This document shows positions 25,624-33,209 of a stretch of DNA of 64,000 nt, piece after piece. How positions within the stretch are numbered: the first letter of the stretch is position 1; the number at the start of each line of letters is the position of its first letter. Made by a program: the position numbers and the translations under genes. This DNA is from an uncultured Alistipes sp. (lineage in GTDB: Bacteria > Bacteroidota > Bacteroidia > Bacteroidales > Rikenellaceae): contig CANQDE010000005.1 of assembly GCA_947591475.1 (NCBI GenBank), forward strand, positions 151,698 through 215,697. The letters run 5' to 3'. Under the pieces are notes generated by a model. The model was not told where the DNA came from and made no database searches. It worked only from the letters and a program-made list of their open reading frames with translations.

Positions 25624-27486
25624 ATGTTTTCGCGCCTCTGCATAATCTGGGTGTCGCTATTGATGCTGCTGCCGCTACCCGCCCGAACCTCCGCGCGTCC
25701 GTTCCTTCGCGGACACGTTGATTCTGCAAAGCTCCAAGCGCAACCCTTCTACGAAAGCAAGGCCGACACGTTGGAAACCCGCGTTACCGAACGCAACCAA
25801 CGGCTCTATGACAGCATCGCATCGAAAACCCATCGGAAAGCGGTACCCCGCATGCTCTACCGGTTGTTTTTCGTCCAGCCCCGATTAGACTCCACCGCCG
25901 CCACGGGCGGCATCTACGATGAAACCCGTCTGCTGGCTCCCTATGCGGGCAAAATCATCGGCAACATCCAAATCGAACAGGAACCGCCCTTTTCGCCCGA
26001 CGGCAATTGGCTGGAGCGAACCGCCAACAAACTCCACGCCCCGACCCGCGAACGCATCATCCGCCGCGACCTGCTTTTCAAATCAGGCCAACGTTTCGAC
26101 CCCGAATTAGTCGTACGCAGTCAACAGCTGCTACTGTCCCGCTCCTATATCTCCGACACCGATATTTCGATTCGGGTCGACCCGGTCGATACGACGCGAA
26201 TCGACATCATCCTGCACACGCGCGACAGTTGGACGATCAGCATCGATGCGGCTGTCTATTCCGAAAAACGGACAATGGTGGGTCTGACCGACGGCAACAT
26301 CCTCGGAACAGGTACCCGATTCAAGGTCGAAACCAACTTCAGACGCAACGATTTCACCTACGGCGGCAACGTCGTGGGGTATGAAATACCCAACCTGCTC
26401 GGTTCGTTCTTCAGCTTCGAGGTCGAAGGCGGCCGCAACTTCTACGAAGACATTCTGCGGATCGGCGTGCGCAAGGAATTTCTGAAACCGACGGACTACG
26501 AGGTCGGAATGACCGTCAGCAACATGCGGACGAAAGAGTATTTCATCGAGCGCGATTCGTCGGAGTTGGTCAAAAACCTCAATTTCGATCTGTGGGGAGG
26601 CTGGTCGAAGCAGCTCCCGTCGCTCCGTTCGAGCCTCTTTCTGACCGGCCGCTACAATCACGGCCGGTTCAGCGAACGCCCCGAGGTCGCCGCCGACTAC
26701 AATCCGTCCCTGCACGATCACGACGATCTGCTGACGGGCGTCGGTCTCTATCGCGAACGCCTTTTCTCGACCAATATGGTCTACGGATTCGGAATCAAAG
26801 AGTATGTGGCGGCCGGCTACAAAGCCGAAGTCGTGTCGGGCTACACGTGGGGCGAGTTCGACAATTCGCTCTATCTGGGCATCGGATTCCGAACGGGCGG
26901 ATTCAAACCGTTCGGTTATCTGATGGGCGGATTCACGCTCGGCAGCCACATCGACCACAGCACCGGCGCCTGGAACCGCAGCGCCGTAGACGTCGACGTG
27001 CTGTGGTTTTCGAATCTGCTGGGCGTCCGACGCAACCGCATCCGTCAATTCCTCGCGCTCAACTACACGCAGGGCTGGAACCGGAAACGGGGCTACAACG
27101 AGAGCATCGGTTTCACGAACGAAAACGGACTGCAGGCGCTCGACGAATACGCGATCGGCAGCAATCGCATGGTGCTCAACACGGAAACCGTCATGTTCAC
27201 GCCGATCCAGCCCTGGGGTTTCCGCTTCGCCTTTTTCGGATTCCTCGATGCAGGGACATTGGGTTATTCGCCCAACCCGTTCAAAAATTCGGGATTCGCC
27301 ACCTTCGGATTAGGCCTGCGCATCAAGAACGAACGATTGATTTTCGGCACGTTCCAGATCCGGTTGGGCATGGCCGTCGGCAAGGGCGGACTGGTCGACA
27401 GCGACTGGTTCAGTCTCTCGAACTCCAAGCACTTCTCCGAATACCGGTTCCGTCCGACCCGGCCCGAAATCGTGGGCTTCAACTAA
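25624..27486 (+). CDS. Omp85/BamA-like outer membrane beta-barrel protein with a POTRA-like domain
   Basis: A 620-residue protein with an N-terminal signal peptide (MFSRLCIIWVSLLMLLPLPA). A periplasmic stretch includes a POTRA-like unit around residues 115-205 (GKIIGNIQIEQ..., RERIIRRDLLFKSGQRFDPELVVRSQQLLLSRSYISDTDISI). The remaining ~400 residues have alternating aromatic and glycine-rich strands of a surface-antigen barrel (TFGLGLRIKNERLIFGTFQIRLG). It ends in a short tail after the last strand. It is smaller than BamA (one POTRA rather than five). It may insert or export an unknown outer-membrane component. The bounding hairpins suggest it is transcribed alone. Confidence 0.8.
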   Translation: MFSRLCIIWVSLLMLLPLPARTSARPFLRGHVDSAKLQAQPFYESKADTLETRVTERNQRLYDSIASKTHRKAVPRMLYRLFFVQPRLDSTAATGGIYDETRLLAPYAGKIIGNIQIEQEPPFSPDGNWLERTANKLHAPTRERIIRRDLLFKSGQRFDPELVVRSQQLLLSRSYISDTDISIRVDPVDTTRIDIILHTRDSWTISIDAAVYSEKRTMVGLTDGNILGTGTRFKVETNFRRNDFTYGGNVVGYEIPNLLGSFFSFEVEGGRNFYEDILRIGVRKEFLKPTDYEVGMTVSNMRTKEYFIERDSSELVKNLNFDLWGGWSKQLPSLRSSLFLTGRYNHGRFSERPEVAADYNPSLHDHDDLLTGVGLYRERLFSTNMVYGFGIKEYVAAGYKAEVVSGYTWGEFDNSLYLGIGFRTGGFKPFGYLMGGFTLGSHIDHSTGAWNRSAVDVDVLWFSNLLGVRRNRIRQFLALNYTQGWNRKRGYNESIGFTNENGLQALDEYAIGSNRMVLNTETVMFTPIQPWGFRFAFFGFLDAGTLGYSPNPFKNSGFATFGLGLRIKNERLIFGTFQIRLGMAVGKGGLVDSDWFSLSNSKHFSEYRFRPTRPEIVGFN

Positions 27487-27574
27487 CCGACCCCAATCAT
27501 CCGCACGGAATCGACGGTTCGGCCCGCACGGCGGCTCGACGTACCCGAAAACGTTTGCATTCCTACCAATGAAT

Positions 27575-27625
27575 AAAAAACCTGCGAACAGCCAAGGCAG
27601 TCCGTTCGCAGGAGGTGAACTTTTT
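27575..27625. terminator. Bidirectional terminator between the Omp85-like gene and the blaR1-like operon
   Basis: CCTGCGAAC (27581-27589) pairs with GTTCGCAGG (27604-27612). An A-run precedes it, giving a T-run for the minus strand, and TTTTT follows about 8 nt after it for the plus strand. Confidence 0.7.
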
Positions 27626-27706
27626 AGGTAGGCTTATGGCGGCGGGATTCGGTCGAGCGTCCCGCCCCTTCCCGCACTTGCGGGGCGGAACTCCGCTTTC
27701 GAGGGG

Positions 27707-30307
27707 TTATTTGCTGGAGCATTGGAGGAGCCCTGCGATATTGCCCCGTCCGGCGGCAGCGACACCCATGTAGAACTGCGCCAACCGCAACTTCTTACCG
27801 ACGAGCTCCTGACGGGACACGGCTTTCCCGTCGAGCAGGATCGTGGCTTTCTGCGGGAGGTTCGAGAGGTCGGTGAATCGGAATTTCCCCTTGTACGTCC
27901 GGGCTTTCCCGTCGGTGGAAATCTCGACGGGCGAACCCTTTACGCCAAGCAGCGGCCAAGCGTCCGTACGCGCATCGGCACCGGCCCGAACAGCGTACAT
28001 GCCATGTCCTTTGGTGGCGATGGCGATGGTCGAGATCACGCTGCCGTCCGACTGCTTGTCTTTGTTGATATTGACCGACCGGATGCGCTTCCCGTCCAAG
28101 GCCTTCACATCAGCCTCGGTGGCCTGTTCCCCGTCGATAAAGATGATCTTCGTACCGTTCGCCGTTTCGGTCTCGAACCGGAAGCCCTTACCCAGCGTCC
28201 GCTGCGCCTCTTTCCACTCGTCGCTTTGAAAATAATCGTTGGCCTCTTTCATCGCCTTTTCGCTGGCTTTCCATTCGTCGCTCTGGAAATAGGCTCTCAA
28301 TGCCGCCGTATCCTTCTTCAGCTCCTGCATTTTCTGCTCGAATTCCTCTCTTGAAAAACCGGCGCTGTTCCTTTTCGCTTCAGCCAATTTCTTTTTCCAG
28401 TCAGGCGATTGCAGATCAATTCCATAGCCCACGACAACGACATCTTCCAGCTTCGCATCGTCTCCGTCAGCCGACGGCACATTGTCCGGTTCACCCGGCT
28501 TCTTCAACGTAACGAGCACGACGCCGTTCTTCGCCTTGTCGCCGTACTTCTCGATATACGGAACCGTAGAAGCTCCTTTCAAGACGTCGATCTGCTTGAT
28601 CCGCTCCGGATCGATCGACTTCAAATCGGCGACCTCCTTGCCATCAACCAAAAGCAGCGGCTGATTCTCCGCGTCCGAATCGAAACCGGCACCCCGAATG
28701 ACAATCGGATCGCCGCTCGTCTTGTCGACCTGTACCTCGATATGCGACTCGCGGGTTTCCGACGTTTCCGTGTCGTCGCTCGTCTTGTCCCACCGAACAT
28801 TGTCCGGCTCGCCCGACTTCTTCAACGTAACGAGCACGACGCCGTTCTTCGCCTTGTCGCCGTACTTCTCGACATACGAAGCTGCCGAAGCGTCTTTCAA
28901 GACGGTTACCGACTTGACCCGCTTCATATCGACCGACTGAAAATCGGCGACCTCCTTGCCATCAACCAAAAGCAGCGGCTGATTCTCCGCGTCCGAATCG
29001 AAACCGGCACCCCGAATGACAATCGGATCGCCGCTCGTCTTGTCGACCTGTACCTCGATATGCGACTCGCGGGTTTCCGACGTTTCCGTTCCGGGACGCA
29101 TCTGCACCTGCATCGACACTTCCGCTCCCGACCGTTCGATCGTGCGCATTAGGCCGCGACCGGTCAGGGTCGTCCGGTCGTCGCGGTAAGACAGGTTGAC
29201 CGTTTCGTAACCCGCCATCCGCAAATCCACCGACGACGATTCGGCAATCTGCAGCGAGGCCCGCCCCGACGGATCGGTCGTCGTCCCGTGCTGCGTGCCG
29301 TGCTCCTGCATAATTACTCCCTCCATCGGTTCTCCCGACGGATCGACGACCTGCACCCGAATCGTTACCTGTTTGTCGGATTTTTCGGCGAAAAGTTCCT
29401 CCATCGCCGAATTTTGCTTACTTTTGTCCTCGAACACGGGGACATAAACGGTTTCGGCAAAGGCGCCGAGCGCCAATCCCGCGAGCGGCACGACGAAGAG
29501 CGCTTTGGCTCCCGCCCACCGCGATGACTTTTTTTGTAACATCATGGTAATACGGTTTTTAAGTTTACTGTGATTGAAGCTGTTGGCGACTGAGTACCAC
29601 CTCCCGCCAGCAGCCTTTTTTATCAACAACAACTGGTACTGCCGCGCATCGACGCCGCTGTTCAGTACCGCTTCGTCGGCTTCGTACTCGTGGATGGCCC
29701 GCAATTCGCGCCGCAGCAGCCACATCGCAGGATTGAACCATTGCAGGCACCCCGCCACGTCGGTCGCCAGCAAGTCCCACGAATGATGCAGCCGCAAGTG
29801 GGCCGTTTCGTGGGTGATGATTTCGCGTCCGCAGCCGGCATAATCCGCCTCGGAAATCACAATGTAGCGCCACCAACTGAACGACGTCGTCTCCTGCGGC
29901 AAACGGACGAGCACGAAGCCGTTTTCGAGTTTTTCGCGCCGGCCGCTACGCACGAGGTGCATCACACGCCCCACAGAGACGGCCGCAGCGGCGAGCATGG
30001 CCAGTGCACCGGCCAGATAGAGGCACCCGATGAGCGTCTTCCACGGAAAAGGTTCGGCCTCCGGCACCGGCTCGGTCTCGACAAGCGCCATCGGAATATC
30101 CGGCAACTCGAATTCGGGCTGAACCGGGTATTCGCGCGTAACGGTGATGACGCACAAAGGCAGTGCGAACGAGAGCAGGATCGCCCCGAGCACCACCATG
30201 CGATTGAACCGATGGAAAGTCTCCCGACTGAGCAACAGTTTGAAAAACAGGTAAAAGACGGCCAGACAAGCCCCGACTTTCAAAGAATAAATCGTCCATC
30301 CGTACAT
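27707..30307 (-). CDS. BlaR1-like M56 peptidase sensor with regulatory domain and two SusC-type plug repeats
   Basis: An 866-residue protein. The N-terminal part has membrane helices (about 10-26, 34-55, 92-113) and an M56 peptidase core with HETAH (166-170) and the third ligand in EYEAD (207-211). Another helix follows near 265-284. The periplasmic part starts with a carboxypeptidase-regulatory-like beta domain (about 313-375). Two near-identical TonB-receptor-plug-like repeats come next (about 408-510 and 513-617: PIVIRGAGFDSDAENQPLLLVDGKEV, then VLKdAS, then KYGDKAKNGVVLVTLKK). The C-terminus is a helical region with two YFQSDEWK motifs. There is no penicillin-binding domain, so it should sense something other than beta-lactam and relay it by cleaving the BlaI encoded 7 bp upstream. 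Confidence 0.85.
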   Translation of the reverse strand: MYGWTIYSLKVGACLAVFYLFFKLLLSRETFHRFNRMVVLGAILLSFALPLCVITVTREYPVQPEFELPDIPMALVETEPVPEAEPFPWKTLIGCLYLAGALAMLAAAAVSVGRVMHLVRSGRREKLENGFVLVRLPQETTSFSWWRYIVISEADYAGCGREIITHETAHLRLHHSWDLLATDVAGCLQWFNPAMWLLRRELRAIHEYEADEAVLNSGVDARQYQLLLIKKAAGGRWYSVANSFNHSKLKNRITMMLQKKSSRWAGAKALFVVPLAGLALGAFAETVYVPVFEDKSKQNSAMEELFAEKSDKQVTIRVQVVDPSGEPMEGVIMQEHGTQHGTTTDPSGRASLQIAESSSVDLRMAGYETVNLSYRDDRTTLTGRGLMRTIERSGAEVSMQVQMRPGTETSETRESHIEVQVDKTSGDPIVIRGAGFDSDAENQPLLLVDGKEVADFQSVDMKRVKSVTVLKDASAASYVEKYGDKAKNGVVLVTLKKSGEPDNVRWDKTSDDTETSETRESHIEVQVDKTSGDPIVIRGAGFDSDAENQPLLLVDGKEVADLKSIDPERIKQIDVLKGASTVPYIEKYGDKAKNGVVLVTLKKPGEPDNVPSADGDDAKLEDVVVVGYGIDLQSPDWKKKLAEAKRNSAGFSREEFEQKMQELKKDTAALRAYFQSDEWKASEKAMKEANDYFQSDEWKEAQRTLGKGFRFETETANGTKIIFIDGEQATEADVKALDGKRIRSVNINKDKQSDGSVISTIAIATKGHGMYAVRAGADARTDAWPLLGVKGSPVEISTDGKARTYKGKFRFTDLSNLPQKATILLDGKAVSRQELVGKKLRLAQFYMGVAAAGRGNIAGLLQCSSK
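28481..29089. repeat. Tandem 291-bp duplication inside the blaR1-like gene (318-bp period)
   Basis: Segments 28481-28771 and 28799-29089 are both 291 bp and align without gaps. Their right-hand ~150 bp look identical base for base, while the left-hand parts differ at several sites. They encode the two plug-like repeats. The mixture of identity and divergence suggests recent duplication or gene conversion. Confidence 0.85.
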
Positions 30308-30314
30308 GACCGTG

Positions 30315-30692
30315 CTATCGTTTCGTTTGACTTTCGATGCGGTCGAGCAATTCGCGCAGCTCATCGACCGAAATTTTCTCCTCCTCGATCAACGCCGAAA
30401 CCGCTCCCATATAGGAGTTTTCGAAATAACGGCGGATGACGCTGCCCAACGTGCGGCGCGAAAACTCCGCCTCGCTCACGACGGGATAATACTGATACGT
30501 CCCGCCGAAAGCCCGATGCGATAGATAACCTTTGGTTTCGAGCGTCCGCACCATCGTCGAAAGCGTATTGAAATGGGGTTTCGGTTCGGGCGCCATCTCG
30601 ACCAACTCGCGCACGAACAACGGCCCGCGTTCCCAAAAACAACGCATCAACTCCTCCTCGCGGCGGGTCAGTTTTTCCGGATTGATTTGCAT
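30315..30692 (-). CDS. BlaI/MecI/CopY family transcriptional repressor
   Basis: A 125-residue winged-helix repressor: LTRREEELMRCFWERGPLFVRELVEM (helix-turn-helix region) followed by PHFNTLSTMVRTLETKGYLSHRAFGGTYQYYPVVSEAEF (wing). A C-terminal dimerisation helix follows, ending ISVDELRELLDRIESQ. Such proteins bind as dimers and are inactivated when the partner M56 peptidase is triggered. It lies 8 bp after the redoxin and 7 bp before the blaR1-like gene, so all three are one operon. It probably represses its own operon. Confidence 0.92.
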   Translation of the reverse strand: MQINPEKLTRREEELMRCFWERGPLFVRELVEMAPEPKPHFNTLSTMVRTLETKGYLSHRAFGGTYQYYPVVSEAEFSRRTLGSVIRRYFENSYMGAVSALIEEEKISVDELRELLDRIESQTKR

Positions 30693-30700
30693 GATATTCC

Positions 30701-31492
30701 CTATTTTTCGGTTTCCACTTCTTTCAAACAAGCCAGCAAACGGCGGCGCTGCAGGATGCTCGTGCCGATTTCGATGCAACGAATCACACCTTTGCGATCG
30801 ACGATCATCGTAACGGGCGTCTGGCTCACTCCCAACGCATCCCACAGCCTGCGCGCCGCAACAATCCGGTGAAAAGCGAACCGCTGCCGTTCGACAATCG
30901 GGCGAATCTCCTCCGCCGTATTCCATGTAACAGCGAGAAACAACGCATCGGGGCACGCCTCGATCCAACGATTCAGTTCCGGCATTTCACCGATGCAGGG
31001 GCCGCAGCCCGTGTACCAAAAGTTGAGCACCACAGGGCGTCCGGCCAAATCCTGCTCGCTCCATGTGCGACCGGTATCGTCCACCTCGGAAAACGCCGGA
31101 AGCGCATCCCCCACGCCGCAATGCAAGGGAGCGGGCGGAGCGATCGAGACGGAAAACATCCGAGCCTGCCCCGCAGCCTGCAACAACTCCCTGCCGCAGA
31201 AAACCTGCTCGACCGGAAGTGCCAAAGCAGCCGCCTCGGCCGAAAGGTGCGTTCCCGACGGAAAGGCGACGACAGAGACCTTTCCGCCCAACGAATCTTT
31301 CAAAATGCCCATAGAGATCGGCCCCGTAGGCAACGGCTCGGGATGCTCCGTAAAAAAGCATCCGTCAATCAAGAAACAGGCCCGGATCGGTTTTCCCTGG
31401 ACGGTCGGATCGGTTTGCGCGTTCGCACAGCCGACGCCCAACAGCAGCCCCAGCCAGATCGCATACAATTTCATTTTCAACAAGCACATCAT
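30701..31492 (-). CDS. TlpA-like thioredoxin-fold redoxin (secreted)
   Basis: About 263 residues: an N-terminal hydrophobic signal (LYAIWLGLLLGVGCANA), a linker domain, then a thioredoxin fold (LPAFSEVDDTGRTWSEQDLAGRPVVLNFWYTGCGPCIGEMPEL) with the redox-active CGPC and the cis-proline region SQTPVTMIVDRKG. It should act outside the cytoplasm as a thiol-disulfide reductase. The ATG at 31492 follows a TACCTTTG promoter (31514-31521); ATGs at 31489 and 31474 are alternatives. It is the first gene of an operon with blaI and the blaR1-like sensor, suggesting its expression or activity is tied to that signal pathway. Confidence 0.85.
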   Translation of the reverse strand: MMCLLKMKLYAIWLGLLLGVGCANAQTDPTVQGKPIRACFLIDGCFFTEHPEPLPTGPISMGILKDSLGGKVSVVAFPSGTHLSAEAAALALPVEQVFCGRELLQAAGQARMFSVSIAPPAPLHCGVGDALPAFSEVDDTGRTWSEQDLAGRPVVLNFWYTGCGPCIGEMPELNRWIEACPDALFLAVTWNTAEEIRPIVERQRFAFHRIVAARRLWDALGVSQTPVTMIVDRKGVIRCIEIGTSILQRRRLLACLKEVETEK

Positions 31493-31513
31493 CGTACGGA
31501 AGTTTTTCTGCAA

Positions 31514-31521
31514 CAAAGGTA
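31514..31521 (-). promoter_or_regulatory. Promoter -7 element of the redoxin-blaI-blaR1 operon
   Basis: The minus strand reads TACCTTTG, about 21 nt before the ATG at 31492. The position rules out an in-frame ATG at 31516. Confidence 0.55.
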
Positions 31522-31738
31522 ACTAAAAATTTTTCACATACAACTATCTTTTATAGTTTTTTAACTAAAAAATTTCGTTTTCTGCAAAACTTTTCGATTT
31601 TCACCGAAAATCGCTATCTTCGAATCGGATTCGGACGCATCGACGGACACGGCGAACCGCAGCCGCTCCGCTTGCGGTCGTTTCGCAAATGACATCCACA
31701 ACAAAACGATCAGATCAAATATAATAATAGGTACGAAG

Positions 31739-32836
31739 ATGGCAAAATTTTTCTCGGAACAGGAAATCCGCGGGCTGTTGGTATTCATCCCGCTGGCAGC
31801 GATCGGCATCGCCGCGTTGATGCTGGCCCGACCGAAAAACGATCCGGAAGAGGCGCTGCGCATCGAACGACAGATCGACACCTGCGCATTCGAGCGAACG
31901 CCGTATCGACAGACTGCCGACCCGTCGGAACGCACACTGCACCTCCGCAAATTCGACCCCAACACGGTGAGCTATGAGGAGCTGCTCGCCATGGGATTCA
32001 CCAAGAAAGAGGCACTCAGTCTGTACAAATATCGGTTGGGAGGCAAAATTTTCCAGCTGCCCGAAGAGGTCGACGCATGCTACGGCATTGACCATGCGTT
32101 TTACCTGCGGCTGAAGCCTTATATCAACATCGCGCCCCGCTATCAGCTCGCACCCAAACAATACCGACGCGAACGCATCGTCCGGAAGACGATCGACCCG
32201 ATCCCTTTCCGTGTCGATACGGTGAGCGCCCGCTATCTGCAAGCGATCGGGGCCCTGTCGAAAGGCCAGGCCAAAGTATTCATCAACTACCGCGCAACGC
32301 ACCCGATCCGCGACATGGAGGACGTCCGGCAATGCTATGTGATAAGCGATTCGGTAGCGGACGCCTTGGAACCCTACCTGCTTTTTCCGGAAACGGCGAC
32401 CGATTCCGCCGACGGCCGGATCAATCTGAATCGGGCCGATTCGGCAGAATTGCGCAAGGTGATCGGCATCGGCGAAAAAACGGTCGGAAGGATTCTGGCC
32501 TACCGCGAACGGCTCGGCGGATTCGTCCGTGCGGAGCAATTAGCCGAGATTCCGGGCGTAACGGAGAGCAATTACGAGAAAATCGTGCAACAAATTTACT
32601 GCGACAGTTGTGAAATTCAAAAAATTGATATTAACTTTGCAGACCCGAAGACATTCGCCCGTCATCCGTACATCCGGAAAGAGGCGCTTCGGAAATTATC
32701 GCACAAACGACAGTTGGAAGGAGGTTGGAGTACCGCTGAGGAGTTGATAGAAGATCGCATATTCACCCGAGAGGAGGCCGAGAAGTTGGCACCGTACTTG
32801 GTATTCAATCGCAAAAGCGGGACCATCGACGAATAG
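31739..32836 (+). CDS. ComEA-like helix-hairpin-helix protein, membrane-anchored
   Basis: A 365-residue protein with a single N-terminal membrane helix (about 12-30) followed by several helix-hairpin-helix units: FDPNTVSYEELLAMGFTKKEALSLYKYRLGGKIF (about 70-105), a middle unit near 165-200, and the best conserved INLNRADSAELRKVIGIGEKTVGRILAYRERLGGFVRAEQLAEIPGV (about 230-275). A fourth, weaker unit stands near the C-terminus. HhH pairs of this type bind DNA; ComEA carries DNA into the periplasm during natural transformation, but this role is not shown here. Its 3' part contains a consensus-like promoter that probably serves rpsU. Confidence 0.85.
   Translation: MAKFFSEQEIRGLLVFIPLAAIGIAALMLARPKNDPEEALRIERQIDTCAFERTPYRQTADPSERTLHLRKFDPNTVSYEELLAMGFTKKEALSLYKYRLGGKIFQLPEEVDACYGIDHAFYLRLKPYINIAPRYQLAPKQYRRERIVRKTIDPIPFRVDTVSARYLQAIGALSKGQAKVFINYRATHPIRDMEDVRQCYVISDSVADALEPYLLFPETATDSADGRINLNRADSAELRKVIGIGEKTVGRILAYRERLGGFVRAEQLAEIPGVTESNYEKIVQQIYCDSCEIQKIDINFADPKTFARHPYIRKEALRKLSHKRQLEGGWSTAEELIEDRIFTREEAEKLAPYLVFNRKSGTIDE
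32608..32639 (+). promoter_or_regulatory. Internal promoter within the comEA-like gene, probably for rpsU
   Basis: TTG (32608-32610), a 21-nt spacer and TAACTTTG (32632-32639). The local sequence is AT-rich inside a GC-rich gene. It points toward rpsU, which starts 304 nt later. Confidence 0.5.
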
Positions 32837-32942
32837 GAAGAGACTATACGACCGGTTGGCGGGGGCAAGTAGATCATTCCCTGCATACGAAAGAGACCGA
32901 TAAAAGATGAGAAATTAATAAAAAACAAAAAAACGAATAACC

Positions 32943-33134
32943 ATGATTATCATGCCGGTAAAAGAGGGCGAAAACATCGAACGCGCTCTCAAAAAATTCA
33001 AACGTAAATACGAACGCACGGGTGTGCTGAAAGAGCTCCGTCGTCGTCAATACTTCACGAAACCTTCGGTTGCCAAACGCGAAGCGATGATGCACGCCAT
33101 CTATGTGGAGCACATGTATCGCGACGAGGAGTAA
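32943..33134 (+). CDS. rpsU: 30S ribosomal protein S21
   Basis: A 63-residue basic protein with the bS21 core: MPVKEGENIERALKKFKRKYERTGVLKELRRRQYFTKPSVAKRE. It binds the 30S platform next to the anti-Shine-Dalgarno region of 16S rRNA; in Bacteroidota bS21 takes part in hiding that region, in keeping with the near-absence of Shine-Dalgarno sequences here. The ATG at 32943 gives MIIMPVKEG; an ATG at 32952 (MPVKEG) is also possible. A perfect palindromic terminator follows. Confidence 0.95.
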   Translation: MIIMPVKEGENIERALKKFKRKYERTGVLKELRRRQYFTKPSVAKREAMMHAIYVEHMYRDEE

Positions 33135-33146
33135 TCCGGTTGCATA

Positions 33147-33192
33147 CGCAAAAGGGAAGCGGGTCGAACATTCGACCCGCTTCCCTTTTGCG
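33147..33192. terminator. Perfect 46-bp palindromic bidirectional terminator
   Basis: Two 22-nt arms (33147-33168 and 33171-33192) pair perfectly around a 2-nt centre; the outer part is CGCAAAAGGG/CCCTTTTGCG. It separates rpsU from the convergent glnN and should end both transcripts. Confidence 0.85.
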
Positions 33193-33209
33193 CACGGTCC
33201 GCGCCGCCC

